Source: Emergencia timonensis (GTDB taxonomy: Bacteria > Bacillota > Clostridia > Peptostreptococcales > Anaerovoracaceae). Taken from it: DNA of 64,000 bases. Positions 50,096 to 58,620 of the stretch are shown here, piece by piece. The position numbers and the translations under genes are program-made. Under the pieces are notes generated by a model, which did no database searches, was not told the origin of the DNA, and was given only the letters and a program-made list of their open reading frames with translations. The stretch's first letter is position 1. Every line of letters begins with the position of its first letter. Where the stretch lies: the NCBI RefSeq assembly GCF_900086585.1, contig NZ_FLKM01000009.1, positions 806,001 to 870,000 on the forward strand, in the 5' to 3' direction.

Positions 50096-50902
50096 TCAGC
50101 TGGTCTTCTGCAAGTTGTCCTCCGACACCAGAGAGAGGCGGCGCCTCCAGGCCACATAAATGAAAAAGGCGGATACGATAGTGAGCAGTGTCAGGCTGAT
50201 CAGGAAACTGCCGGGGTTATTGGAAGGAGACCAGTTGTGAAGATAAAGCAGCCTGCTGCCGACCCAGGACGCGGCGGTGACTAAAGTGATGACAGGATAC
50301 ACGCGGGAAAAATGCTTTTCGCCGAAGAGGGTGTGTACGACGATCGGCAGCACCACGAAAAACCCGGAGGTGCATACATGGACCAAAGAACTTCCTATGA
50401 CAAAGAGACTTGCCCAGTTCTGACCGTTTGCGGCACACCAGACGGAAATTTCAGCCAAGAACGTAAGAAAGATAGCAGCGCTGAAGGGGCCCTTTCGGTC
50501 GCACCAGTTCCCAAAGAGAATCGGCCCTATGATAAAGGCAATCTTATCGAGGCTGCTGCTGAGACTGAGTGTTTGGCTGCTGAGCCCCAAATAGCTGCCA
50601 TAAAGGGCAAAGGTGTCCTCAAAAGCACAGAAAATAGCCATGGAGATGACAAAAACCGCCAACATGGGAAGAGAAGAATTTTTTACGTAAATGGCATCCT
50701 CTTTTATTTCTTTTGATTGACGAGCAGAAAGATAGACGCACAGCACGCTGCCCAAGGGAACTAAAATTAAAATAGGGACGATTTTTCCCCAGTAGAGCAG
50801 AGAGAGAAAGAGACCTGTTACCAGGCCTTTACGATAAGTCTTGATGTTGCTTATGAGAAACGGAATGGCGAGAGCCGCAATAAAAAATAAGTAATCGAAC
50901 AT
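50096..50902 (-). CDS. MFS-like membrane protein, partial length
   Basis: 268 residues with about eight hydrophobic segments. GNWCDRKGPFSAAIFLTFLAEI resembles the central MFS loop (G-x-x-x-D-R-x-G), and VVLPIVVHTLFGEKHFSRVYPVITLV is the oxalate/formate-antiporter type second half. About four N-terminal segments of a normal 12-segment MFS protein are absent, yet AAGGAGA stands correctly before the ATG, so the short form seems to be the gene as it now exists. It ends 3 bp from the activator gene. Function unknown. Confidence 0.7.
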   Translation of the reverse strand: MFDYLFFIAALAIPFLISNIKTYRKGLVTGLFLSLLYWGKIVPILILVPLGSVLCVYLSARQSKEIKEDAIYVKNSSLPMLAVFVISMAIFCAFEDTFALYGSYLGLSSQTLSLSSSLDKIAFIIGPILFGNWCDRKGPFSAAIFLTFLAEISVWCAANGQNWASLFVIGSSLVHVCTSGFFVVLPIVVHTLFGEKHFSRVYPVITLVTAASWVGSRLLYLHNWSPSNNPGSFLISLTLLTIVSAFFIYVAWRRRLSLVSEDNLQKTS

Positions 50903-51002
50903 AAAAAATCTCCTTCATAATATATCTTGGTTATATTGTCTATTTTTCCAGGTAAAATTATACGGGATGTTTTTAAAAATTACGCAAATAGGAGGTCTGG
51001 CG

Positions 51003-51254
51003 ATGAACTACACATATATGGTCCGATGTGCGGATGGAAGTCTCTATACTGGCTGGACCAATGATCTTGAAAAAAGAGTGAAGTGTCACAATGAAAAGAA
51101 GGGTGCAAAATATACGAAACCGCGTCTGCCAGTGTCGCTAGTGTACTTTGAAGCCTTTGACACGAAAGAAGAAGCTATGAGCCGAGAAGCCGCCATAAAG
51201 CGGCTTACGAAGGAAAGGAAGGAACTACTTGTGGCGAAGTTTGACAAATTGTGA
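51003..51254 (+). CDS. GIY-YIG nuclease-domain protein (UPF0213 / YhbQ type)
   Basis: 83 residues from ATG 51003, seven bases after AGGAGG. MNYTYMVRCADGSLYTGWTNDLEKRVKCHNEKKGAKYTK gives the GIY-YIG core as Y-M-V and Y-T-G, with the catalytic Arg in EKRV and the Glu of SREAAIKRL. Such single-domain proteins of the UPF0213 group cut or bind structured DNA in vitro in a few cases; the cellular role is open. Next gene follows closely. Confidence 0.9.
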   Translation: MNYTYMVRCADGSLYTGWTNDLEKRVKCHNEKKGAKYTKPRLPVSLVYFEAFDTKEEAMSREAAIKRLTKERKELLVAKFDKL

Positions 51255-51294
51255 TAAAATCTAATATATGATAAATAAAAGTGAGGATGAGAAG

Positions 51295-53226
51295 TTGAAA
51301 AAGATTTGGAGCAAAATTTTAATCTGCTGCATGGCTCTGATGATTGCAGTGCCATCTGTCGTTACGGCTGACACGGGAATTACAGGTAAGCAGACGATTT
51401 CCATCATTTTTTCCCACGACATGCACTCCCATCTTGAAAAATTCGCTAAGATCGGAACTGTGGTGAAAGAAAAGAAAAAACAGAATAAGGCTACTTTTGT
51501 TTTGGATGGCGGCGATTTTTCTATGGGAACGCCTTACCAGACGATTTATAAATCCCAGGCATCAGAGCTGAGAATGATGGGCGCTGTTGGTTTTGACGCG
51601 ACCACATTGGGCAACCATGAGTTTGATTACCGCTCAAAAGGCCTTGCCCAGATGCTGAACAGAGCAAAAAAGTCTAAAGATAAACTTCCGCAGTTGGTCA
51701 TTGCCAATATTGACTGGCAGAAAACCTTGGGGGATTCTGATTTAAAGGAAGATGGAGAGAACCTTAGAACCGCTTTAGAAGATTACGGATATCAGGATTA
51801 TACAGTAGTAGAAAGAGGCGGCAGCAAGATAGCCGTTTTTGGTATCTTCGGCAAAGAATCCGCCAGTTATGCGCCGGAAAGCGGGACTTATTTTAAAGAC
51901 CCGGTGGAAACGGCCCGGCAGGTGGTAGAAAATATCAAAGCCCATGAGAAGGTCGATATGATTGTATGCATTTCTCACAGTGGAACGAACGAGGACGACC
52001 CTGACAAGTCAGAGGACGAAATTCTGGCCAAAGAGGTTGACGGAATCGATTTAATTATCAGCGGACACAGTCATACGGAGCTTGCGCAGCCAATTATAGT
52101 CAACGATACTGTCATCGCTTCTGCCGGTCAGTATAACGATAATCTTGGCAACGTCACTTTTCAATATAAAGATGGAAAATACCAGTTGGACAAATATAAA
52201 CTGATTCCTCTGGACAAAAAAATAAAGGACGATAAATCCATTCTCGCGCTTGAAGACGAATTTAAGGATCTTGTCGACGAGGAGTATTTCTCGAAGTTCG
52301 GTTATCGCTGGAACAGCGTTTTGACCAACAATGACGTCACTTTTACGGGAATCGATACTTTTGGTTCCGAGCAGGGAGAAGATACTCTGGGAAATCTCAT
52401 CGCAGACTCCTATATCTACGGCGTCAAACAGGCCGAGGGCAGCGACTATGAAAAGGTTGAGGTTGCCGTTGCGCCGGCCGGCGTCATCAGAGGGTCCTTT
52501 GACAAAGGTAAAATTACGGCTGCCGACGCCTTTAACGCCCTATCCCTGGGTACAGGGAAAGACGGCATCGCCGGTTATCCTTTGGTCAGTGTTTATTTGA
52601 CAGGTGCGGAACTGAAACTGGCAGCAGAGATCGACATTTCAGTTTCCAATCTCATGCAGCCAGCCAGACTCTATTTCAGCGGTCTGTATTACGAATATAA
52701 TCCCCATAGGCTGATTCTGAACAGAGCCTATGACGTGATGCTTCGCAGTGATGACGGCAGCTATATAGAACCTGAGGATGATAAACTCTATCGTGTCGTA
52801 GCTGATCTGTATTCTGCCCAGATGCTGGGGACAGTCAATTCTATGTCCTACGGGCTGTTGTCCGTAACACCGAAAGATAAAGACGGCAATGAAATCAAAA
52901 ACTATGAGGATTACATCATTTATAATAAAAATGGAAGCGAGCTGAAAGAGTGGTACGCACTGGCTTCTTATATGGATCATTTTAGTGACGATCAGGTACC
53001 GGAAAAATACAGTGCGACAGAGGGAAGAAAGAAATTGAACGACAGCTGGAATCCGATTCACCTTTTGAAAAATCCGAATAAATTCTTCTGGATCATCACT
53101 GCGGCCGCAGCTTTGGTTCTTTCCTTACTGGCGCTGATTGTGATCCTGGTCGTAAGGCTTGTCAGAAGGATTCGATACGGAAAAGGAACCATCCGCAGGA
53201 AAGATATGATGTTTTCCAGACGGTAA
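51295..53226 (+). CDS. Cell-surface 5'-nucleotidase / UshA-family phosphoesterase
   Basis: 643 residues from TTG 51295 after GAGGATGAG; this places a proper signal peptide first (MKKIWSKILICCMALMIAVPSVVTADT). An ATG at 51268 in frame has no ribosome site. Metal motifs: SHDMHSHLEKF, DGGDFSMGT, GNHEFDY, CISHSGTNEDD and SGHSHTE, then the C-terminal nucleotide-binding domain from about 350. A membrane anchor (FFWIITAAAALVLSLLALIVILVVR) and basic tail end it, so it is held on the outer face of the membrane. Likely salvages nucleotides or UDP-sugars outside the cell. Confidence 0.9.
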   Translation: MKKIWSKILICCMALMIAVPSVVTADTGITGKQTISIIFSHDMHSHLEKFAKIGTVVKEKKKQNKATFVLDGGDFSMGTPYQTIYKSQASELRMMGAVGFDATTLGNHEFDYRSKGLAQMLNRAKKSKDKLPQLVIANIDWQKTLGDSDLKEDGENLRTALEDYGYQDYTVVERGGSKIAVFGIFGKESASYAPESGTYFKDPVETARQVVENIKAHEKVDMIVCISHSGTNEDDPDKSEDEILAKEVDGIDLIISGHSHTELAQPIIVNDTVIASAGQYNDNLGNVTFQYKDGKYQLDKYKLIPLDKKIKDDKSILALEDEFKDLVDEEYFSKFGYRWNSVLTNNDVTFTGIDTFGSEQGEDTLGNLIADSYIYGVKQAEGSDYEKVEVAVAPAGVIRGSFDKGKITAADAFNALSLGTGKDGIAGYPLVSVYLTGAELKLAAEIDISVSNLMQPARLYFSGLYYEYNPHRLILNRAYDVMLRSDDGSYIEPEDDKLYRVVADLYSAQMLGTVNSMSYGLLSVTPKDKDGNEIKNYEDYIIYNKNGSELKEWYALASYMDHFSDDQVPEKYSATEGRKKLNDSWNPIHLLKNPNKFFWIITAAAALVLSLLALIVILVVRLVRRIRYGKGTIRRKDMMFSRR

Positions 53227-53270
53227 ATAATTTAAGGCAGACGAGATTAGAGCATTATAAATCGAAGCAA

Positions 53271-53305
53271 AAGAGGCTATCCGTAATGGACAGCCTCTTC
53301 TTTTA
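53271..53305. terminator. Terminator between convergent genes
   Basis: AAGAGGCT and AGCCTCTT around a loop with TCC/GGA pairs, followed by CTTTTA on the plus side. Confidence 0.8.
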
Positions 53306-53312
53306 CTTAATC

Positions 53313-54344
53313 TTAGAAATTGCAGCCGTTGTAACCGTTGAACTGGCAGGAGATTCCTCTTCCTCTGTTCTGGTTAGAAGACGAACTTCCACCACAGCAT
53401 CCGCAAGATGATTCTTCATGCCTGCAATCGTGATCATGATCGCAATCGTTGTCTTGGTCACGTTCAGCGCCGCAGCACTTGTTTGTTACAGCGATGGTAT
53501 TACCATTGCCGTCTCCGCATGTTCTGCATTTTGCGATGTCGTCGCAAGGTACATTTACGGTTTCTGCTGATGTTCTGAACAGAGTCTGACGAGTTACCTG
53601 AACGTCTACTTCAGGTTCTACAACTAAGCAACCTGTTAACATCAAGTTACACTGTCCGCAAGGATCAGTAGTAAGACATGGATTTAACAGACTTCCTTCT
53701 GCACCAAATGAGAAGTTGATCACTGGAGCGATGCCTCCCGTAGTGCAAGGCAGACAGATGGAAGATGCAGCAAATGTGCTGGTACCAGGTATGTTAACAT
53801 ACACTTCGTTCTTTGTAGTCATGCAGAGTTTAAATCTTCTGCTGCCGCCGCATCCGAAGACGGTACCTGTTACGGCGATTGTAAGCTTTGCTTTCCAAGG
53901 GCCTGCATTGCAGATGAGAAGGTATCCCTTCGTAGGTAATCCTCTCTCCATGCAAGTGCAATCGGAGATACGAGTCATAAGGTCGTTCGTTCCTGCCATG
54001 TATCTTTCATTGAAAAAGTCCACTTCGTCAACTGGCATTCCGTCGACGGTTACATTGCAGGCGTCCAGTTCCTGCGGACAAACAAGGTCAAAATCACTTA
54101 CGATAACTTCTGTCGTTTCGATAGCAAAATTAGCGTCTTCATCTATTTCGATGTTGTTTGTGTTGCAGCCACATCCACATCCACAACCACAGCCGCAACC
54201 GTTGTTGCAGTCACAGTCATCGAAGAAAGTCAACTGCTGGTTAAAATTAGCTGCATTAGCAGTAATTTCAGTCATCAGAGGACAGGATTTCGCCTGAAGA
54301 TCCGAGAAAACCTTAGTCAGATAGACCATGGATTCGTTATTCAT
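53313..54344 (-). CDS. Cysteine-rich structural protein with a (Gly-Cys)6 tract
   Basis: 343 residues, over 30 of them Cys, and no signal peptide. The order is: N-terminal helix; FFDDCDCNN followed by six Gly-Cys pairs (49-60); a long beta-rich domain (about 65-270) with paired Cys (CTCMERG, CLPCTTGG, CGQCNLMLTGC); then a metal-like tail with NDCDHDHDC, SSCGCCGGSSSS and GRGISCQFNGYNGCNF. It looks like a crosslinked coat or surface protein, as on clostridial spores (exosporium/coat proteins), but I cannot assign a family. A CATACATT box upstream might be a sporulation -10. Confidence 0.65.
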   Translation of the reverse strand: MNNESMVYLTKVFSDLQAKSCPLMTEITANAANFNQQLTFFDDCDCNNGCGCGCGCGCGCNTNNIEIDEDANFAIETTEVIVSDFDLVCPQELDACNVTVDGMPVDEVDFFNERYMAGTNDLMTRISDCTCMERGLPTKGYLLICNAGPWKAKLTIAVTGTVFGCGGSRRFKLCMTTKNEVYVNIPGTSTFAASSICLPCTTGGIAPVINFSFGAEGSLLNPCLTTDPCGQCNLMLTGCLVVEPEVDVQVTRQTLFRTSAETVNVPCDDIAKCRTCGDGNGNTIAVTNKCCGAERDQDNDCDHDHDCRHEESSCGCCGGSSSSNQNRGRGISCQFNGYNGCNF

Positions 54345-54412
54345 ATTACATTACCTCACTTTATTTTAAATACAACATTCTGCCTGCGAGCCCACTGGAG
54401 TACGCGTGACAG

Positions 54413-54420
54413 AATGTATG
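54413..54420 (-). promoter_or_regulatory. Possible sigma-E-type -10 (CATACATT) of the Cys-rich gene
   Basis: On the minus strand CATACATT lies about 70 bp before the ATG, with ATA 17 bp further upstream. The match to mother-cell promoters is suggestive only. Confidence 0.3.
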
Positions 54421-54555
54421 TAAAATAGCCTTCTGGCTATGTAATGCAGTGCATTCCTGCGAATTTGTTCCCCGTTTTGTCTTGCGATTCAAATTGGGGC
54501 AGGGGCTATATTGAGTGAGATACTATATACTATGCAGAAAGATAAATTTGGGTAC

Positions 54556-54599
54556 AAAAAAATAAAGCGACACAAGATATTGTGTCGCTTTATTTTTTT
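54556..54599 (+). terminator. 20-bp perfect stem ahead of mraZ
   Basis: AAAAAAATAAAGCGACACAA and TTGTGTCGCTTTATTTTTTT are exact complements with a 4-nt loop. No gene ends here on either strand, so it ends read-through into the dcw cluster or a small transcript from the 54.4-54.55 kb gap. Confidence 0.7.
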
Positions 54600-54664
54600 A
54601 TCTGGCTGGGGGTGGAGGAATGCAAAAAAGTGGGGTATTTTTTCAAAAAAAGCCCAAAGATTTC

Positions 54665-54697
54665 TTGAAAAGTGGTGAATAGTGGTGTAGAATGGAG
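54665..54697 (+). promoter_or_regulatory. mraZ promoter with three MraZ boxes
   Basis: TTGAAA (54665-54670), 17-bp spacer, TAGAAT (54688-54693). TGGTG (54673), TGGTG (54683) and TGGAG (54693) repeat every 10 bp, the TGG-N spacing bound by MraZ, and span the spacer and -10, so autorepression is expected. Confidence 0.82.
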
Positions 54698-54732
54698 GAA
54701 AATACAATGCAAGAACTGGAGGTAGCCGTCAT

Positions 54733-55164
54733 ATGTTCATGGGCACATATTACAATTCAATAGATGCCAAGAACAGAATGATTGTGCCCTCCAAACACAG
54801 AGATCAGCTTGGCGGTAAATGCGTAATCACAAAGGGTTTGGATAAATGTCTATACATCTATTCACTGCCGGATTGGGAAAAACAGCTGGAAAAGATTGCA
54901 GTACTGCCGGAGTCTGATCCCAAAGTAAGGGGATACATCAGACACGTCTGCGCCAATGCATTGGAATGCGACTTTGACAAACAGGGCCGAATCGTAATCC
55001 CTGCGGAGCTAAAGGAGTATGCCGGCATTGACAAAGAACTGGTGACGATGGGAGCCATGAAGAAAATCGAAGTTTGGGGTAAGGAAGTTTGGGATGCCCC
55101 GGATAACGATACCAAGATGGACGCAGATGAGTTTGCGGAATCGCTGACTCAATATAATTTTTAG
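54733..55164 (+). CDS. mraZ: Transcriptional regulator MraZ
   Basis: 143 residues: [28 protein letters not shown] and a second AbrB-like copy [22 protein letters not shown], each with the (D/N)-x-K/Q-x-R-x-x-(V/I)-P signature. MraZ binds TGG repeats in its own promoter and represses the division and cell-wall cluster it heads. GGAGGT is upstream. It is followed 8 bp later by rsmH, as in nearly all bacteria with the cluster. Confidence 0.96.
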   Translation: MFMGTYYNSIDAKNRMIVPSKHRDQLGGKCVITKGLDKCLYIYSLPDWEKQLEKIAVLPESDPKVRGYIRHVCANALECDFDKQGRIVIPAELKEYAGIDKELVTMGAMKKIEVWGKEVWDAPDNDTKMDADEFAESLTQYNF

Positions 55165-55172
55165 AGGTTTTT

Positions 55173-56108
55173 ATGGAGTTTAAACACACTTCCGTATTGC
55201 TGGAAGAATGCATAGATAATTTAAAAATCAATCCCGATGGCATATATGTAGATGGGACTTTGGGTGGGGGAGGACATTCCTCTAAAATTTGTGAACACCT
55301 ATCTGAGAGAGGGACATTGATTGGCATTGACCGCGACCAGGATGCACTGGAAGCGGCCTCCAGGCGGCTGGAACCATATCCGTGCCGGAAATTATTTATA
55401 CAGAGCAATTATGCGGATATCAAATCTGTACTTGAAGAGTTAGAAATCAGCGGCGTGGACGGCGCACTCCTCGATTTGGGCGTTTCTTCCTTTCAGTTGG
55501 ACAACGCAGAGAGAGGCTTCTCATATATGCAGAACGCCCCTCTGGATATGAGGATGAGCCAGGACGAAAGTTTTACCGCCCATGAAATCGTCAACGGATA
55601 TGATCAAAAGGCATTGACCGATATCATATCTAAATATGGAGAAGAAAAATGGGCTTCACGCATCGCAGCCTTTATCGTCAAGAAAAGAGAGGACAAGCCG
55701 ATAGAAAGTACTTTTGAGCTGGTAGAAACCATCAAAGCAGCCATTCCAGCGGCAGCTAGAAGAGATGGTCCCCATCCGGCGAAGAGAACTTTTCAGGCGA
55801 TCAGAATTGAAGTCAACGACGAACTCGGACAACTTGAGCGAGCGATGGAGGCGTTCTGCGATGTGCTTTATCCAGGTGGGAGATTATGTGTGATATCCTT
55901 CCATTCACTGGAAGACAGAATCGTAAAAGAAGTCATTAACAGGCGAGTCAATCCTTGCACCTGCCCAAAGGAATTTCCCGTCTGCATTTGTGGCAGGACA
56001 GCAGATATCAAAAAGGTATCAAAGAAACCAATCCAACCCTCAGAGGAAGAATTGGCGGAAAACCCCAGATCGCGCAGTGCAAAGCTGCGAGTCTGTGAAA
56101 AAATTTAG
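55173..56108 (+). CDS. rsmH: 16S rRNA (cytosine(1402)-N(4))-methyltransferase RsmH
   Basis: 311 residues (also called MraW). AdoMet-binding [15 protein letters not shown] (24-38), [29 protein letters not shown] and the PLDMRM motif, then [15 protein letters not shown] and [11 protein letters not shown]. Modifies C1402 in the ribosomal P site. The C-terminal insertion with Cys-Thr-Cys-Pro near 275 ([16 protein letters not shown]) is usual in Firmicutes. Ribosome site AGAGG overlaps the end of mraZ. Confidence 0.96.
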   Translation: MEFKHTSVLLEECIDNLKINPDGIYVDGTLGGGGHSSKICEHLSERGTLIGIDRDQDALEAASRRLEPYPCRKLFIQSNYADIKSVLEELEISGVDGALLDLGVSSFQLDNAERGFSYMQNAPLDMRMSQDESFTAHEIVNGYDQKALTDIISKYGEEKWASRIAAFIVKKREDKPIESTFELVETIKAAIPAAARRDGPHPAKRTFQAIRIEVNDELGQLERAMEAFCDVLYPGGRLCVISFHSLEDRIVKEVINRRVNPCTCPKEFPVCICGRTADIKKVSKKPIQPSEEELAENPRSRSAKLRVCEKI

Positions 56109-56178
56109 GAAAAGTATCTAGGAAAAAGTTTTCAAAGTATTAAGGAGAAAGTTTTGTGTAGTTTGTGAGGTAGGACGA

Positions 56179-56505
56179 ATGAGGAATCAGGATAAGAAGC
56201 GCATGCTGACTGCAACAGTCATCATCGGCTTCATTTGTATCATTATGGTGGTGCTGGCCGCATATGCGGCAGAACTGAGAGTAGAAAACAACAGTTTAAT
56301 CAATTCTAATGAAGCACTGCAAGGTGAAATTGATACACTTAGTGTAAAGATTAAAAGTGCAAACAATATTGATCATATTGAAAAAGTAGCTACGGGCAAG
56401 CTGGGTATGGTTTATCCCAGCGAGGGCGAATGCGTATATGTATCAGATGATGATGCGCCAAAAGGCAATTTTGCCATGGTGATCAAAGAACAGGCATATA
56501 ATTGA
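56179..56505 (+). CDS. ftsL: Cell division protein FtsL-like
   Basis: 108 residues: short basic cytoplasmic start, one membrane segment (about 9-30, LTATVIIGFICIIMVVLAAYA), then a Leu/Asn coiled coil (ELRVENNSLINSNEALQGEIDTLSVKIKSA) and IEKVATGKLGMVYP, the pattern of FtsL and DivIC-like septum proteins. Position between rsmH and the penicillin-binding protein supports FtsL. Sequence is too short and divergent for more than that. A hairpin follows. Confidence 0.85.
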   Translation: MRNQDKKRMLTATVIIGFICIIMVVLAAYAAELRVENNSLINSNEALQGEIDTLSVKIKSANNIDHIEKVATGKLGMVYPSEGECVYVSDDDAPKGNFAMVIKEQAYN

Positions 56506-56551
56506 TAACGCAAACGTATAATAGTTCCGTAATAATTTCATAGAAGAGGCA

Positions 56552-56588
56552 GCCAGACAACTAAATAAGAGAACCTTGTCTGGCTTTT
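56552..56588 (+). terminator. Terminator-like hairpin between ftsL and the penicillin-binding protein gene
   Basis: AGCCAGACAA (56551-56560) pairs with TTGTCTGGCT (56576-56585) and is followed by TTTCATTT. It could partly end the mraZ-rsmH-ftsL transcript. Confidence 0.6.
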
Positions 56589-56603
56589 CATTTGGAGAAG
56601 AAA

Positions 56604-58592
56604 ATGGCAAAAGTAAGTGGGAAAAACAAAAAGAGAATCATTATAACCTTTGGTACAGTATGCTTTGTACTGGTATTGCTGGCTTTTCGGCTGGCATGGA
56701 TACAAGTTGTGAAGGCAGAAGAGTACAGTGAAATCGCAATTGACCAGCAGACCAGCGATATACCGCTGGAAGCAAAGAGGGGTTCTATCTACGATAAAAA
56801 TGGAGAAGAACTGGCCACCAGCGCAGCCTGTTACACGGTATGGGCGAGGCCGTCACAGATAAAAGAAAATTATACAGAAGAACAGATCAGTAAGAAGAGC
56901 AACGAACTGGCAGTACTCCTGGACATGGACGCCAGTGAAGTCAAAGAAAAACTTGTGAAACAGCAGGCGCTGATCAAAATCGCCAAGTATCTGGATAAGG
57001 AGACCTCAGATAAAGTCAAGGATCTCGACATTACAGGTATCGAAATTGCAGAAAACACCAAGCGGTACTATCCGCTGGGAGATTCTGCTGCACACTTATT
57101 GGGAAGCGTCAACGATGATAACGAAGGCAGAAGCGGCATTGAGCAGGAATACAATGAGTATCTCAGCGGCGTGGCCGGCAGATGGATCAAGAACACCGAC
57201 GTCAACGGAAATACTCTGGCCTATGGCGAAGAGCAGTATTATCAGGCGGAAGACGGCCTCAATGTAGTACTGACGTTAGACGAAGTGCTGCAGCATTATG
57301 CAGAAAAGGCATTGGCAAACGGTATGAAAGAAACCAAGGCCAATAAGATCATGTGTCTGGTAATGGACCCGAAGACAGGAGACATTCTGGCCATGGCCAC
57401 CAACCCGGCTTTTAACCCCAATGATGCTACAGAACCGCAGGATAAAACAGAGCAGGCAGCTTTTGAAAAGATGTCCTCTAAGGAACAGTCAGAAGCGCTG
57501 AGCGCTATGTGGAGAAATCCCATTATCAGTGATACATATGAACCAGGTTCCACCTTCAAGCTGGTGACTACCTCCTCTGCTTTAGAAGAGGGTGTAACGA
57601 CCTTGAACACCAAGTATTTTTGCAATGTAGGTTACACCGTTCCGGGAACTGGCGTTACCCTCCACTGCTGGAACACCAGGGGCCACGGCTCAGAGAATCT
57701 GATTCAGGCAGTGGGAAATTCCTGCAACCCGGTACAGATTCAGCTGGCGCTGAAAATGGGAAAAGACAGATATTACGATTACCTGGAGATGTTCGGAATC
57801 ACCCAGAAGACCAATGTAGATCTTCCGGCAGAAAGTTCAGCGCAGATACAGAATAAGGATGCAATCGGAAAAGTAGAACTGGCAACCATGGCCTATGGCC
57901 AAGGCATCGCGGTGACGCCGATTCAGCTGGTAACGGCGGTCTGCGCCATCGGAAACGACGGCGTACTGATGCAGCCTAGAATGGTGAAGGAACTGACCGA
58001 CTCCGACGGCAACGTGGTCAAAAATTTTGAGACGAAAGAGGTCAGAAAAGTCATTTCCTCCAAGACGGCTAGTGAAATGAGAAAAATCATGGAATACGTC
58101 GTATCAGAAGGCGGCGGCGGAAATGCCAAGATTGCAGGCTTCCGCATCGGCGGAAAGACCGGTACGGCAGATAAGGTGGAAAATGGAAAGTACGGCAGCG
58201 ATACCTATTCTTCTTTTATCGGTATGGCGCCTATGGAAGACCCGCAGATGGTCGTATTAGTTGTCGTTGACAGTCCTACCGGCGTACAGTTCGGTAGTGC
58301 TACGGCAGCGCCTATCGCAAAAGAGTTCTTGGAGAACGCTTTGCCATATCTCAACGTAACGCCAAAGTATACGGAAGAAGAAGCAAAAGAAATCAAATCT
58401 GAATATGCATACGTGCCAAATGTCACGGGTAAAGGTCTCAGCGACGCCATCGGCATTCTGGGAAGCTACGGACTTGAATATGAAGTAGCGCCAAAGACCA
58501 AGAGCAAAAAAGACTTTACAGTTGTGGACCAGTACCCGAAAAAGGGCAAGAAGATAAAGAAAGGCGGAAAGGTGTACTTATACAGAGAATAG
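56604..58592 (+). CDS. Class B penicillin-binding protein with PASTA domain (FtsI/SpoVD type)
   Basis: 662 residues from ATG 56604 (MAKVSGKNKKR), after GGAGAAG; a TTG 56592 in frame is the ribosome site itself. One membrane segment (16-38), dimerisation domain with RGSIYDKNGEELATSA, transpeptidase with SxxK in EPGSTFKLVT (Ser near 315), SxN in GNSCNPVQ and KTG in GGKTGTADK. Residues ~597-662 form one PASTA domain (YVPNVTGKGLSDAIGILGSYGLEYEV). A single PASTA and its place in the cluster fit either FtsI for vegetative division or SpoVD; both occur in Clostridia. Confidence 0.93.
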   Translation: MAKVSGKNKKRIIITFGTVCFVLVLLAFRLAWIQVVKAEEYSEIAIDQQTSDIPLEAKRGSIYDKNGEELATSAACYTVWARPSQIKENYTEEQISKKSNELAVLLDMDASEVKEKLVKQQALIKIAKYLDKETSDKVKDLDITGIEIAENTKRYYPLGDSAAHLLGSVNDDNEGRSGIEQEYNEYLSGVAGRWIKNTDVNGNTLAYGEEQYYQAEDGLNVVLTLDEVLQHYAEKALANGMKETKANKIMCLVMDPKTGDILAMATNPAFNPNDATEPQDKTEQAAFEKMSSKEQSEALSAMWRNPIISDTYEPGSTFKLVTTSSALEEGVTTLNTKYFCNVGYTVPGTGVTLHCWNTRGHGSENLIQAVGNSCNPVQIQLALKMGKDRYYDYLEMFGITQKTNVDLPAESSAQIQNKDAIGKVELATMAYGQGIAVTPIQLVTAVCAIGNDGVLMQPRMVKELTDSDGNVVKNFETKEVRKVISSKTASEMRKIMEYVVSEGGGGNAKIAGFRIGGKTGTADKVENGKYGSDTYSSFIGMAPMEDPQMVVLVVVDSPTGVQFGSATAAPIAKEFLENALPYLNVTPKYTEEEAKEIKSEYAYVPNVTGKGLSDAIGILGSYGLEYEVAPKTKSKKDFTVVDQYPKKGKKIKKGGKVYLYRE

Positions 58593-58620
58593 ACTGGAAT
58601 ATAGAATCGAGAGGATTAAA

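Noticed and set aside
53716..54297. 193-codon frame opposite the Cys-rich gene
   Set aside because: Its PHPHPQPQPQP tract is simply the complement of the Gly-Cys codons; no ribosome site.
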